NCBI RefSeq assembly: GCF_014201355.1 | Contig: NZ_JACHEG010000001.1 | Location: 1,302,001 to 1,366,000 of the forward strand | Source of the DNA: Aliirhizobium wenxiniae | GTDB taxonomy: Bacteria; Pseudomonadota; Alphaproteobacteria; Rhizobiales; Rhizobiaceae | Length of the DNA stretch: 64,000 bases | Direction: 5' to 3' | Notes under the pieces: generated by a model | Database searches by the model: none | What the model saw: the letters and a program-made list of their open reading frames with translations, nothing else | Told to the model about the DNA's origin: nothing | Program-made: the position numbers and the translations under genes | Shown: piece after piece, positions 1 to 15,059 of the stretch | How the letters are laid out: each line of letters begins with the position of its first letter | Position numbering within the stretch: the stretch's first letter is position 1

Positions 1-1145
1 ATCCGAATGACAGCCCCTTCCTGCGCCGGCCTGACCTGCTGAAAAGCCTCGTGCTGCACTGGCAGCGCCACCCGTCGCTTTCCTATCTCTTTTCCGGCCT
101 GTTCATCGGCCCGACCTCACAGGCGCCGCGGATCGACGAGGCCCGCCACGATAGTCTCTACGAGTTGGAAATCGCGCTCGCCCAGGTGCCCGCTCCCGGA
201 CAGGGCGTGCCGCCGCTTCCCTGGCTGGTCGACCGCCTGTTCCGCAATCTTTTGACCGACGTCACCGGCAACACCCACCGTTCGGAAATCTGCATCGACA
301 AGCTGTTTTCCCCAGACGGCCCGACCGGCCGCCTCGGCCTTGTCGAATTCCGCGGTTTCGAAATGCCGCCGAATGCCCGCATGTCGCTTGCCCAGCAGCT
401 TCTGGTGCGTGCGCTGATCGCCCGCTTCTGGAAGAACCCGGCTCAGGGCAAATTCGTCCGCTGGGGCACGGCGCTCGCCGACCGTTTCATGCTCGGCCAT
501 TACGTCTGGGCCGATTTCATGGACGTGCTGCAGGACCTGCGCGAAAACGGCTTCGATCTCAGGCCCGAATGGTTCGAGGCGCAGCTGGAATTCCGCTTCC
601 CCTTCTTCGGCGAGGTCGAATATGAAGGCGCCAAGCTGGAACTGCGGCAGGCGCTTGAGCCGTGGCACGTCATGGGCGAACAGGGCGCGATCGGCGGCAC
701 CGTGCGTTACGTCGACAGTTCCGTCGAGCGCCTTCAGGTGAGGCTGGAGACCTCCAACCCGGCCCGCTACACCGTCACTTGCAATGGCCGCGCGGTCCCC
801 TTGAAGCAAACCGGGCAATCCGATGTCTCGGTCGCCGGCGTGCGTTTCAAGGCATGGCAACCGTCATCCGGCCTGCACCCCGTCCTGCCGGTTAACACAC
901 CGCTTACATTCGACATTTATGATACATGGTCCGGCCGCGCGATTGGCGGCTGCAGATATCATGTTGCGCATCCGGGCGGCCGCAATTATGAGACCTTCCC
1001 GGTGAACGGCAACGAGGCGGAAGCGCGGCGTCTGGCGCGGTTCGAGCCCTGGGGTCACACGGCGGGATTTTATCCCCTTTTGCCGGAGACGCCTTCGCCC
1101 GAATTCCCCCTGACGCTCGATCTCCGCCGGCCGCAAGGAGTATGA
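1..1145 (+). CDS. DUF2126 family protein, C-terminal part (5' end outside the window)
   Basis: The reading frame is open from the left edge (in-frame codons from base 3) to the TGA at 1143-1145, so only the last roughly 380 residues of a protein that normally exceeds 1000 residues are present. The segment has the DUF2126 look, with stretches such as [13 protein letters not shown] near the start and [15 protein letters not shown] in the middle. The full-length family carries a transglutaminase-like N-terminus and this putative amidoligase-type C-terminus. The next two genes follow at close range and belong to the same functional class, so an operon is inferred. The substrate is unknown. Confidence 0.85.
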   Translation, partial: PNDSPFLRRPDLLKSLVLHWQRHPSLSYLFSGLFIGPTSQAPRIDEARHDSLYELEIALAQVPAPGQGVPPLPWLVDRLFRNLLTDVTGNTHRSEICIDKLFSPDGPTGRLGLVEFRGFEMPPNARMSLAQQLLVRALIARFWKNPAQGKFVRWGTALADRFMLGHYVWADFMDVLQDLRENGFDLRPEWFEAQLEFRFPFFGEVEYEGAKLELRQALEPWHVMGEQGAIGGTVRYVDSSVERLQVRLETSNPARYTVTCNGRAVPLKQTGQSDVSVAGVRFKAWQPSSGLHPVLPVNTPLTFDIYDTWSGRAIGGCRYHVAHPGGRNYETFPVNGNEAEARRLARFEPWGHTAGFYPLLPETPSPEFPLTLDLRRPQGV

Positions 1146-1151
1146 CGCGAA

Positions 1152-3572
1152 TTGACGACTGGCACGGCGAGCGAACGACGCATGGATGAGGAGATCGAAC
1201 ACGATCCGATCCTCGGTTATGCCGCGCTCCCCGGCGTGGCCGACGAGATGCTCGATGCCCGCGGCGAGATCAAGCCCGTCTGGCAGAACCTGATCGCCCA
1301 TCTGAGCCGCCTGTCGGAAGGCGATCTTTACGAACGTTTCGCCCGCGCCGACCGTTATCTGCGCGATGCCGGCGTTTTCTACCGCACCTATGGCGGCACC
1401 GGCCCCGGCGGCACCGGCGAGCGCAACTGGCCGCTCTCGCATATCCCGGTCCTTATCCAGCAAGATGAGTGGCAGAACATCTCTCGCGGCCTGCAACAGC
1501 GCGCCGACCTGCTCGAGGCGATGATCGCCGATATCTATGGTGAAAACCGGCTGGTGCAGGAAGGCTTTGTGCCGCCGCAGCTGATTGCCGCCAATCCGGA
1601 ATTCCTGCGTCCGCTCGTCGGTGTAAAGCCGGTCGGCGGCCATTACCTGCATTTCTGCTCCTTCGAGATCGGTCGCGGCCCGGATGGCAACTGGTGGGTT
1701 CTGGCAGACCGCACCCAGGCACCTTCGGGTGCAGGCTTCGCACTGGAAAACCGCGTCGCTACAACCCGCGCCTTCTCCGACATCTATGGCGAGACCCACG
1801 TCCACCGCCTCGCCTCCTTCTTCGGCGCATTCCGCGATGCGCTGCAATCGCGCAAGCAATACCCGGATGACCGGATCGCCGTTCTTTCCCCCGGCCCGGC
1901 CAACGAAACCTATTTCGAACACGCCTATATCGCCCGTTATCTCGGCTTCATGCTGCTCGAAGGCGAAGACCTAACCGTCGTCAACAACCGCGTCATGGTT
2001 CGCACCGTCGCTGGCCTCAAACCGGTCGGCGTGCTCTGGCGCCGCCTCGATGCCTCCTATGCCGATCCGCTGGAACTCGACCAGAATTCGCATATCGGCA
2101 CGCCAGGCATGGTGCAGGCGCTGCGATCGGGCTCGCTGACCCTAGTCAATGCCCTCGGCTCGGGCATTCTCGAAACCCGCGCGCTTCTGGCCTTTGCGCC
2201 GACCATCTGCCGCCGGCTTCTCGGGGAAGACCCGATCCTGCCGTCGATCGCCACATGGTGGTGCGGCCAGCAATCCGAGCGCGAGCATGTGGCGAAGAAT
2301 ATCGAGCGCATGGTGATAGGCCCCGCCTATTCCCGCCTGCCCTTTTTCGACGACAACAGCCAGTCAGTGCTCGGCTCGTCGCTGCGCGAAACAGCGAAAG
2401 ACACGGTCGGCGACTGGCTGGCGAGCGAAGGTGCAAAACTCGTTGGCCAGGAAGTCGTTACCCTGTCGACGACGCCGACCTGGGTCGACGGCAAGCTGAC
2501 GCCGCGGCCGATGTCTCTACGCGTCTTTGCCGCCCGCACAGAAAATGGCTGGGAAATCATGCCCGGCGGCTTTGCCCGTATCGGCACCGGCGATGATGTC
2601 GCCGCGATTGCCATGCAGTCGGGCGGTGCAGCGGCCGACGTCTGGATCGTCTCCGACAAGCCGGTGTCGAAATCGACCCTGCTGCCGCCGGAAGAGAGCT
2701 TTACCCGCAACATGCCGGGTTCGCTGCCGAGCCGCGCCGCCGACAATCTCTATTGGCTCGGCCGCTATATCGAGCGCGCCGAAGGCGCATTGCGCATCCT
2801 GCGTTCGTGGCACCTGCGTTACGCGGAATCGGCCGATCCGAACGCACCCCTGCTTGCGGATGTGACCCGCTATCTGAAGTCGATCGACATGGACATGGTC
2901 AAGGCCGTGCCCGAGCCGCTGCTTGCCAACATCAACAGCGCCATCTATTCCGCCAGCAATATCCGCGACCGTTTTTCGCCGGATGGATGGCTGGCGCTGA
3001 CCGACCTTGCCAAAACTGCCAAGCGCTTCCACGAAGCGGCGCAGCCGGGCGATGACGCAGCCCATGCCGCAACCATCCTGCTGCGCAAGCTCGCAGGCTT
3101 TGCCGGTCTCGTGCATGAAAACATGTACCGCTTCACCGGCTGGCGTTTTCTTTCGATCGGCCGCCATCTGGAACGCGGCCTGCACATGACGCGCATGCTT
3201 GCTCACCTCTCCGGCCCGGATGCGCCCGACGGTTCGCTCGACATGCTGCTCGAGATCGGCGACAGCGTCATGACCCATCGCCGCCGCTACAACGTCAACA
3301 CGGCGCGGCTCACGGTTAATGACCTGCTCGCGCTCGATCCGCTCAATCCACGCTCGATCCTGTTCCAGTTGAACGAGATCCGCACCGAGGTGGAAAAGCT
3401 GCCGAACGCCTTCGAAAACGGCCAGATGTCGCCCTTCTATCGCGAGGCCATGCGCCTCCATTCCGGGCTGGCAGTGATGACGCCGGAGACGATGAACGAG
3501 GATGTCTATCGCAGGCTGGAAAAGGATCTGGAAAACCTCTCCGATCTTCTCGTCCGGACCTATTGCAGTTGA
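1152..3572 (+). CDS. Circularly permuted ATP-grasp / alpha-E domain fusion protein
   Basis: This 806-residue protein joins a circularly permuted ATP-grasp module (about residues 30-480) to an alpha-helical alpha-E (DUF403) module that begins near residue 520 with SRAADNLYWLGRYIERAE. In many genomes these are separate genes. ATP-grasp enzymes of this group are predicted to form peptide or amide bonds; the product is not known. The chosen start is TTG at 1152, behind AAGGAG at 1135-1140; ATG at 1182 is the alternative. An ATG at 1142 is out of frame and soon reaches a stop. The start lies 6 nt after the stop of the upstream gene, so translation is probably coupled. Confidence 0.85.
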   Translation: MTTGTASERRMDEEIEHDPILGYAALPGVADEMLDARGEIKPVWQNLIAHLSRLSEGDLYERFARADRYLRDAGVFYRTYGGTGPGGTGERNWPLSHIPVLIQQDEWQNISRGLQQRADLLEAMIADIYGENRLVQEGFVPPQLIAANPEFLRPLVGVKPVGGHYLHFCSFEIGRGPDGNWWVLADRTQAPSGAGFALENRVATTRAFSDIYGETHVHRLASFFGAFRDALQSRKQYPDDRIAVLSPGPANETYFEHAYIARYLGFMLLEGEDLTVVNNRVMVRTVAGLKPVGVLWRRLDASYADPLELDQNSHIGTPGMVQALRSGSLTLVNALGSGILETRALLAFAPTICRRLLGEDPILPSIATWWCGQQSEREHVAKNIERMVIGPAYSRLPFFDDNSQSVLGSSLRETAKDTVGDWLASEGAKLVGQEVVTLSTTPTWVDGKLTPRPMSLRVFAARTENGWEIMPGGFARIGTGDDVAAIAMQSGGAAADVWIVSDKPVSKSTLLPPEESFTRNMPGSLPSRAADNLYWLGRYIERAEGALRILRSWHLRYAESADPNAPLLADVTRYLKSIDMDMVKAVPEPLLANINSAIYSASNIRDRFSPDGWLALTDLAKTAKRFHEAAQPGDDAAHAATILLRKLAGFAGLVHENMYRFTGWRFLSIGRHLERGLHMTRMLAHLSGPDAPDGSLDMLLEIGDSVMTHRRRYNVNTARLTVNDLLALDPLNPRSILFQLNEIRTEVEKLPNAFENGQMSPFYREAMRLHSGLAVMTPETMNEDVYRRLEKDLENLSDLLVRTYCS

Positions 3573-3593
3573 GTTGAAAGGGAGGAACGACGA

Positions 3594-4472
3594 ATGCTCT
3601 ACGACCTCTCTCTCCATATGGGTTACACCTATGATGTCCCGGCCTCTGGCGCGCGCCATGTCATCCGGCTTCTGCCGCTCTCGCTGCCAGACCGCCAGCG
3701 CCTGATCGCAGGTTCGGTCACCGTCTCGCCGGCAACCGACGAAAAGGTCACCTTCATCGATTTCTTCGGCCAGCAGGCGACATCAGTTCTTGTCCGCGCC
3801 CCGCATGATCGGCTGGATATCCGCATGCAGGCCCGTGTCATGGTCGAGGCGCCGACCATGCAGGCGGATCTTTCCCCAACGCTCGATGTGTTGCGCAAGG
3901 AGCTGGCCGAAGTCTGGTCCGTCGACCCGTCCTCGCCGCATCATTTTACCGGCTCCAGCCCCAGATTACCGGAGGAACCGGCGATTGCGGCTTACGCGCG
4001 CCAAGCCGTGAAGCCGGGCCAGACGGTGCGCGAGATCGCCGCCGCTCTCTGCACCCGCATCCATAAGGATTTCAAATACGATCCCGAGGCAACGACGGTC
4101 GACACCACGCCGAAGGAAGCTTTCAAGCTGAAACGCGGCGTCTGCCAGGATTTCTCCCACGTGATGATCGTGGCCCTGCGCAGCCTCGGCATTCCGGCGG
4201 GTTACGTCTCCGGCTTCCTGCGCACCATCCCGCCGCCGGGCAAGGAACGGCTTGAAGGGGCGGACGCCATGCATGCCTGGGTACGCATCTGGTGCGGCGA
4301 TGCGCTTGGTTATGTCGAACTCGACCCGACCAACGATATTCCAGCCGGCAGCGACCACATCGTCGTCGGTTACGGACGTGATTATTCCGATGTCGCACCG
4401 GTCATCGGAGTGCTTAAAGGTTACGGAAATCAGAAGGCCGATCAGGCCGTTGACGTAATTCCGGTCAAGTAG
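3594..4472 (+). CDS. Transglutaminase-like cysteine protease family protein
   Basis: This 292-residue protein has an N-terminal beta-rich transglutaminase-associated region and a core with the papain-like triad: Cys184 in RGVCQDFSH, His227 in AMHAWVRIW and Asp244 in ELDPTND. It starts 21 nt after the ATP-grasp/alpha-E gene, behind GGGAGG. No signal peptide is visible, so it is probably cytoplasmic. Its constant association with ATP-grasp, alpha-E and DUF2126 proteins suggests that it cleaves or transfers the peptide made by its partners. That role is inferred from context and is not demonstrated. Confidence 0.88.
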   Translation: MLYDLSLHMGYTYDVPASGARHVIRLLPLSLPDRQRLIAGSVTVSPATDEKVTFIDFFGQQATSVLVRAPHDRLDIRMQARVMVEAPTMQADLSPTLDVLRKELAEVWSVDPSSPHHFTGSSPRLPEEPAIAAYARQAVKPGQTVREIAAALCTRIHKDFKYDPEATTVDTTPKEAFKLKRGVCQDFSHVMIVALRSLGIPAGYVSGFLRTIPPPGKERLEGADAMHAWVRIWCGDALGYVELDPTNDIPAGSDHIVVGYGRDYSDVAPVIGVLKGYGNQKADQAVDVIPVK

Positions 4473-4605
4473 ACCCGTTTTGGTGCTGATTCTGCCTAGT
4501 CACTAAAATCCAAATATTTCCATTAAATCATTCTGCAGAGCTATTGCTGCAAAAGCCGATTAGAGCGACCCAATCTGCCGGTCGCAACTAAGGACGGCGA
4601 CCACC

Positions 4606-5547
4606 ATGGCCATTTTCAAGCGTTTTGCAGACGATCGCAGCGGTAATTTCGGCATGATGACAGCCATCATGATGGTCCCCCTTCTTTTCGCAGGAGGAAG
4701 CGTCATCGATGTCAGTACAGCCTACACCCAAAGAACGAATATGCAGGGTATCGCGGATGCAGCGGCACTCGCTGGCGGTGCTGTTTATGATGGCACAAAT
4801 CAAGCCGCAGCTATCGCAAAGGCACAGGCGTTCCTGAAAGGCTACATGGACAAGCTTCCCAGCGGCGCCACTTATACCGTCACCATGACAGGCCAGAACG
4901 TTGACGTTGCAATCCAGGGCAAATCCCAGAACAGTTTCATGCAGGTCGCAGGGCTGTCCAGCATTGATGTCGGTGTGACTTCGCAATCGGTCGCTCCGAT
5001 GATGCCGAAAACGGTGAAGTTCACTCCAACAAAGATACAAGGTTGGTTCTGGAAGAAGGTCACAATTCGCGTTGTAAGGCCCAACACGACAAACGAAGTA
5101 GTCGTAGGGACAGTGACCTATCAGCCCACGACACATGACAACGGTGGTCAAGGCACATGGGTAGTTGACCCATCAGGCACCGTTGATCTGGGCAAATATT
5201 CGAAGCTCGTTCTTCAGATGGACATCAAGGAAGACGGATGTAACATCGGTGAGAAAGCTACGATAACAAAAGACAATAAAGTGACCTGCAGCAAGGATAC
5301 GTCGTCACAATACTCAAAATTCAACAACGTTCTGCGCACCGATAACCCTGACACGAGCTATTACCTGTTTGTGGGAGGGAAACAGCTTCCGAAAGGCGTG
5401 ACCAGCCCGCTGGACGATATTCTTGTCTGCGACAAGACATCAACGCACGCTTGGGAAGACGGTGGCGATTTTGCAAGACAGGACTTCTTTTACACCGCAA
5501 CGACGACCTGCGCACCTGATGGCCAGTTTGTCCGCTTGAGCAAATAA
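4606..5547 (+). CDS. TadE/TadG-like pilus-assembly family protein (orphan)
   Basis: This 313-residue protein begins with a short basic region followed by SGNFGMMTAIMMVPLLFAGG, the typical TadG N-terminal segment (SGN.. plus one hydrophobic helix). DVSTAYTQRTNMQGIADAAALAG then matches the conserved helix of Flp-pilus TadE/G-like proteins. The C-terminal two thirds is a divergent, probably extracytoplasmic domain with several cysteines (GCNIGE, VTCSKD, LVCDKT, TTCAPD). No other tad genes are nearby. Codon use looks more AT-rich than in the flanking glycogen genes, which hints at later acquisition. An AAGGA sequence precedes the ATG and a strong terminator follows, so it is probably monocistronic. 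Confidence 0.75.
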   Translation: MAIFKRFADDRSGNFGMMTAIMMVPLLFAGGSVIDVSTAYTQRTNMQGIADAAALAGGAVYDGTNQAAAIAKAQAFLKGYMDKLPSGATYTVTMTGQNVDVAIQGKSQNSFMQVAGLSSIDVGVTSQSVAPMMPKTVKFTPTKIQGWFWKKVTIRVVRPNTTNEVVVGTVTYQPTTHDNGGQGTWVVDPSGTVDLGKYSKLVLQMDIKEDGCNIGEKATITKDNKVTCSKDTSSQYSKFNNVLRTDNPDTSYYLFVGGKQLPKGVTSPLDDILVCDKTSTHAWEDGGDFARQDFFYTATTTCAPDGQFVRLSK

Positions 5548-5608
5548 GACCCAGTGATCATCGCCAATCCGGCGGAAGAATTGCTGTGAGACTGCCATGA
5601 CCTTATAC

Positions 5609-5637
5609 AAAACCCCGCACGCCGCGGGGTTTTCTGC
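5609..5637 (+). terminator. Rho-independent terminator after the TadG-like gene
   Basis: A perfect 10-bp stem (AAAACCCCGC at 5609-5618 with GCGGGGTTTT at 5624-5633) closes a 5-nt loop and ends in a T-run. It lies about 60 nt after the TadG-like stop codon and separates that gene from glgP. Confidence 0.85.
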
Positions 5638-5795
5638 TTTCTGGGCAGATACTTATAATTACCCTCTGGCAACCATCTTCAATTCCGCCGTTGCATGCCG
5701 TTCACAACGATGCATAACTGTGCCGGTAACATTCTGCCATATCGACTGAATCGGATATTCCTCCACCCGCTCAACCGAGAACAATTGGCGACTAT

Positions 5796-8257
5796 ATGAA
5801 CAACACAACTCCCCCCGTCGAAATTCCTTATCCCGCCCCGCGCAGCTCCCGCCCTGAAATCATGGCGGAAGAGATCATCGAACGCCTGACCTACCGCATC
5901 GGCAAGGATGCCCAGGTGGCCAAGCCCCATGACTGGCTGACGGCAACCATTCTGGTTGTCCGGGACAGAATTATCGACAGATGGATGGAGAGCACTCGCC
6001 AGGCCTACCGGACCGGGCAGAAGCGGGTTTATTATCTATCGCTGGAGTTTCTGATCGGCCGCCTGATGCGCGATGCGGTCAGCAATCTCGGCCTGATGCA
6101 GGAAATCCGCGACGCGCTCTCCTCGCTTGGTGTCGACGTGTCGGTGATTGCCGGTCTGGAACCGGACGCCGCGCTCGGCAATGGCGGCCTTGGCCGCCTC
6201 GCCGCCTGTTTCATGGAGAGTATGGCAACGGTCGATATTCCGGCCTATGGCTACGGCATCCGTTATATCCATGGCCTGTTCCGTCAGCAGATGGCTGACG
6301 GCTGGCAGGTCGAGTTGCCCGAAACCTGGCTTGCCCACGGCAACCCCTGGGAATTTGAACGCCGCGAGAGCTCCTACGAAATCGGCTTCGGTGGATCCGT
6401 GGAAACCGTCGGCGGGTACGAGGATTTGCCGCGTTACGTGTGGAAGCCGGCCGAGCGTGTCATCGCCATGGCCTATGACACGCCGATCGTCGGCTGGCGC
6501 GGCAAGCGCGTCAATACGTTGCGCCTCTGGTCGGCCCAGCCGATCGACCCGATCCTGCTTGATGCCTTTAATGCCGGTGACCATATCGGCGCGCTGCGCG
6601 AGAGCAACAAGGCGGAATCGCTCACCCGGGTACTCTATCCCGCCGACGCAAACCCGGCCGGGCAGGAACTGCGCCTGCGTCAGGAATTCTTCTTCTCGTC
6701 GGCATCATTGCAGGACATTCTGCGCCGCCATCTGCAGCAATATCCGGATTTCACCAACCTGCACGAGAAGGTTTCGATCCAGCTGAACGATACGCATCCG
6801 GCCGTCTCGATCGGCGAGTTGATGCGCCTGCTCGTCGATATCCATGGCATGGATTTCGACGTCTCCTGGGAAATCGTCCGCCAGACCTTCTCCTACACCA
6901 ACCACACGCTTCTGCCCGAAGCGCTGGAAACATGGCCGGTGCCGCTTTTCGAGCGTCTTCTGCCGCGCCACATGCAGATCGTTTATGCGATCAACGCCAA
7001 AATCCTTCTGGAAGCCCGCAAGGAGAAGAAATTCTCCGACACGCAGGTCCGCGCCATCTCGCTGATCGACGAAGGCGGTGAGCGTCGGGTGCGCATGGGC
7101 AACCTCGCCTTTGTCGGCTCTCATTCAATCAATGGTGTCTCGGCGCTGCACACCGACCTGATGAAGGTCACCGTCTTTGCCGACCTGCACACGCTCTACC
7201 CGACCCGCATCAACAACAAGACCAACGGCATCACCCCTCGCCGCTGGCTGATGCAGTGCAATCCCGGCCTCACCTCGCTGATCCGCGATGCAATCGGCGA
7301 CAAGTTCCTCGACGATACCGAGGCGCTGGTCGAACTCGACAAGTTCGCCGACGATGCAAGCTTCCAGGAGAAGTTCGCCGCAGTGAAGCGGGCAAACAAG
7401 GCGACGCTCACCAACCTCGTCGGCAGCCGCATGGGTATCAGGCTCGATCCGTCGGCGTTGTTCGACATCCAGATCAAGCGCATCCACGAATACAAGCGTC
7501 AGCTTCTGAACATCATCGAAGCCGTCGCGCTTTATGACCAGATCCGCTCCCACCCCGAGCTGGACTGGGTGCCGCGGGTAAAACTCTTCGCTGGCAAGGC
7601 GGCGCCGAGCTATCACAACGCCAAGCTGATCATCAAACTGGCGAACGACGTTGCCCGCGTGATCAATAACGACCCTTCGGTGCGCGGCCTGCTGAAGGTC
7701 GTCTTCGTGCCGAACTACAATGTCTCGCTGGCGGAAACGATCGTGCCCGCCGCCGACCTTTCAGAGCAGATCTCGACCGCCGGCATGGAAGCGTCCGGCA
7801 CGGGCAACATGAAATTCGCACTGAACGGCGCTCTGACGATCGGCACGCTCGACGGCGCCAATGTCGAAATGCGCGAACACGTAGGCGACGACAATATCGT
7901 CATCTTCGGCCTGACCGCGGACGAAGTGGCGAAGGTTCGCTCGGACGGGCATAATCCCCGCGCCGTGATCGAACAATCGCCGGAACTGGCCCAGGCATTG
8001 AACGCCATCGCTTCCGGCGTCTTCTCGCCGGACGACCGTTCGCGTTTCCAGGAACTGATCGACGGCATCTATAATCATGACTGGTTCATGGTCGCTGCCG
8101 ACTTCGATGCCTATGCTGCGGCACAGCGTACGGTTGACCAAATCTGGTCAGACCCTAAATCCTGGTATTCAAAGACAATTCGCAATACCGCCCGGATGGG
8201 CTGGTTCTCTTCGGACCGCACAATCCGCCAGTACGCGTCGGAAATCTGGAGAGCCTG

Positions 8258-8258
<1 letters not shown>
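5796..8258 (+). CDS. glgP: Glycogen phosphorylase
   Basis: This 820-residue enzyme releases glucose-1-phosphate from the non-reducing ends of glycogen using pyridoxal phosphate. The conserved PLP region EASGTGNMKFALNGA is present, with the PLP lysine near residue 673, and so are phosphorylase signatures such as GNGGLGRLAACF and NDTHPAVSIGELMR. The length is normal for bacterial GlgP. It is the first gene of the glycogen operon; its TGA overlaps the glgB ATG by one base (TGATG). The region upstream (5548-5795) holds the preceding terminator and presumably the operon promoter. Confidence 0.97.
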
Positions 8259-10474
<2,216 letters not shown>

Positions 10475-10486
10475 GGGAGGAGAACA

Positions 10487-11751
10487 ATGAACGACAAGCA
10501 ACGTGTCCAGCCTCTGTCTCGCGACGCCATGGCCTATGTTTTGGCCGGCGGACGCGGCAGCCGACTGAAGGAACTGACCGACCGGCGCGCCAAGCCCGCC
10601 GTCTATTTCGGCGGCAAGGCCCGTATCATCGATTTCGCTCTCTCCAACGCGCTGAATTCCGGCATCCGCCGCATCGGCGTCGCGACCCAATACAAGGCCC
10701 ATTCGCTGATCCGCCATATGCAGCGCGGCTGGAACTTCTTCCGCCCCGAGCGCAATGAGAGCTTCGACATCCTGCCCGCCTCCCAGCGCGTCTCGGAAAC
10801 GCAATGGTATGAAGGCACGGCCGACGCGGTCTACCAGAACATCGATATCATCGAGGGTTATGCGACCGAATACATGGTCATCCTCGCCGGCGACCATGTC
10901 TACAAGATGGACTATGAACTGATGCTGCAGCAGCACGTCAATTCCGGAGCAGACGTGACGGTCGGCTGCCTGGAAGTGCCGCGCATGGAAGCAACCGGCT
11001 TCGGCGTCATGCATGTCAACGAAAAGGACGAGATCATCGATTTCGTCGAGAAGCCGGCCGATCCGCCGGGTATTCCCGGCAAGCCGGATTTTGCTCTGGC
11101 CTCCATGGGCATCTACGTCTTCCACACCAAGTTCCTGATCGACGCCTTGAAGCGTGATGCGGAGGTTACCGGCTCAAGCCGCGACTTCGGCAAGGACATC
11201 ATTCCCTACATCGTCGAGCATGGTAAGGCAGTCGCCCATCGTTTCGCCGACAGCTGCGTTCGCTCGGATTACGAGCGCGAACCCTATTGGCGCGATGCCG
11301 GTACGATCGATGCCTATTGGCAAGCCAATATCGACCTGACCGAAATCGTCCCCGGTCTCGACCTCTACGACAAGTCCTGGCCGATCTGGACCTATGCGGA
11401 ACTCACCGCGCCTGCCAAATTCGTCCATGACGACGAAAATCGTCGCGGCTCCGCGACGTCCTCAGTCATTTCCGGTGACTGCATCATCTCAGGTTCATCG
11501 CTAAACAAGAGCCTGCTCTTCACCGGTGTTCGCGCAAATTCCTACTCGAAGCTAGAAGGCGCCGTCGTTCTACCGAATGTCAGAATAGGTCGCCGTGCCC
11601 AGCTTCGTGATGTTGTCATCGACCATGGTGTAACCATCCCTGAGGGACTGATAGTCGGCGAGGATCCGGAACTCGATGCGAAGCGTTTCCGCCGCACTGA
11701 AAACGGCATTTGCCTGATCACCCAGAAGATGATCGACAAGTTGGATTTGTG

Positions 11752-11752
<1 letters not shown>
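10487..11752 (+). CDS. glgC: Glucose-1-phosphate adenylyltransferase (ADP-glucose pyrophosphorylase)
   Basis: This 421-residue protein makes ADP-glucose from ATP and glucose-1-phosphate, the committed step of glycogen synthesis. It has the nucleotidyltransferase signature [20 protein letters not shown] near the N-terminus and left-handed beta-helix repeats near the C-terminus ([20 protein letters not shown]). It lies between glgB and glgA, and its TGA overlaps the glgA ATG by one base. In this family the enzyme is usually an allosteric tetramer that responds to central-carbon metabolites; which effectors apply here cannot be read from the sequence. Confidence 0.97.
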
Positions 11753-14840
<3,088 letters not shown>

Positions 14841-14881
14841 GCGCCTGACCACAAAAGCCCGGAGATCGCAGATGAATTTAT

Positions 14882-15052
14882 CCCCCTCTGCCCTGCCGGG
14901 CATCTCCCCCACAAGGGGGGAGATTAGCTGGACTCGCGACCTTCGTTCCCCAACAACGACTCGCACGGCGGTTTCGACAGTAAAGACGGTCGAAACCTTG
15001 CCACCTGTGATCTCCCCCCTTGTGGGGGAGATGCCCGGCAGGGCAGAGGGGG
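14882..15052. repeat. RIME-like palindromic mosaic element between pgm and glgX
   Basis: Two inverted arms of about 43 bp (14882-14924 and 15010-15052) are essentially identical in reverse complement. Each contains a smaller palindrome of the type ATCTCCCCC..GGGGGAGAT. The spacer holds a third hairpin (GGTTTCGAC at 14970-14978 with GTCGAAACC at 14989-14997). The layout and the GGCATCTCCCCC-type core resemble the intergenic palindromic mosaic elements (RIME) of Rhizobium and Sinorhizobium. The element ends 7 nt before the glgX start codon, and its G-rich edge appears to act as the ribosome-binding site. Confidence 0.75.
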
Positions 15053-15059
15053 GTGACGT

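Noticed and set aside
1142..1189. ATG at 1142 close behind AAGGAG
   Set aside because: This frame stops after 15 codons, whereas the TTG frame at 1152 continues into the ATP-grasp domain. I saw no sign of a frameshift.
864..1922. 352-codon open frame on the minus strand
   Set aside because: It is antisense to the DUF2126 and ATP-grasp genes and has no domain or plausible ribosome-binding site.
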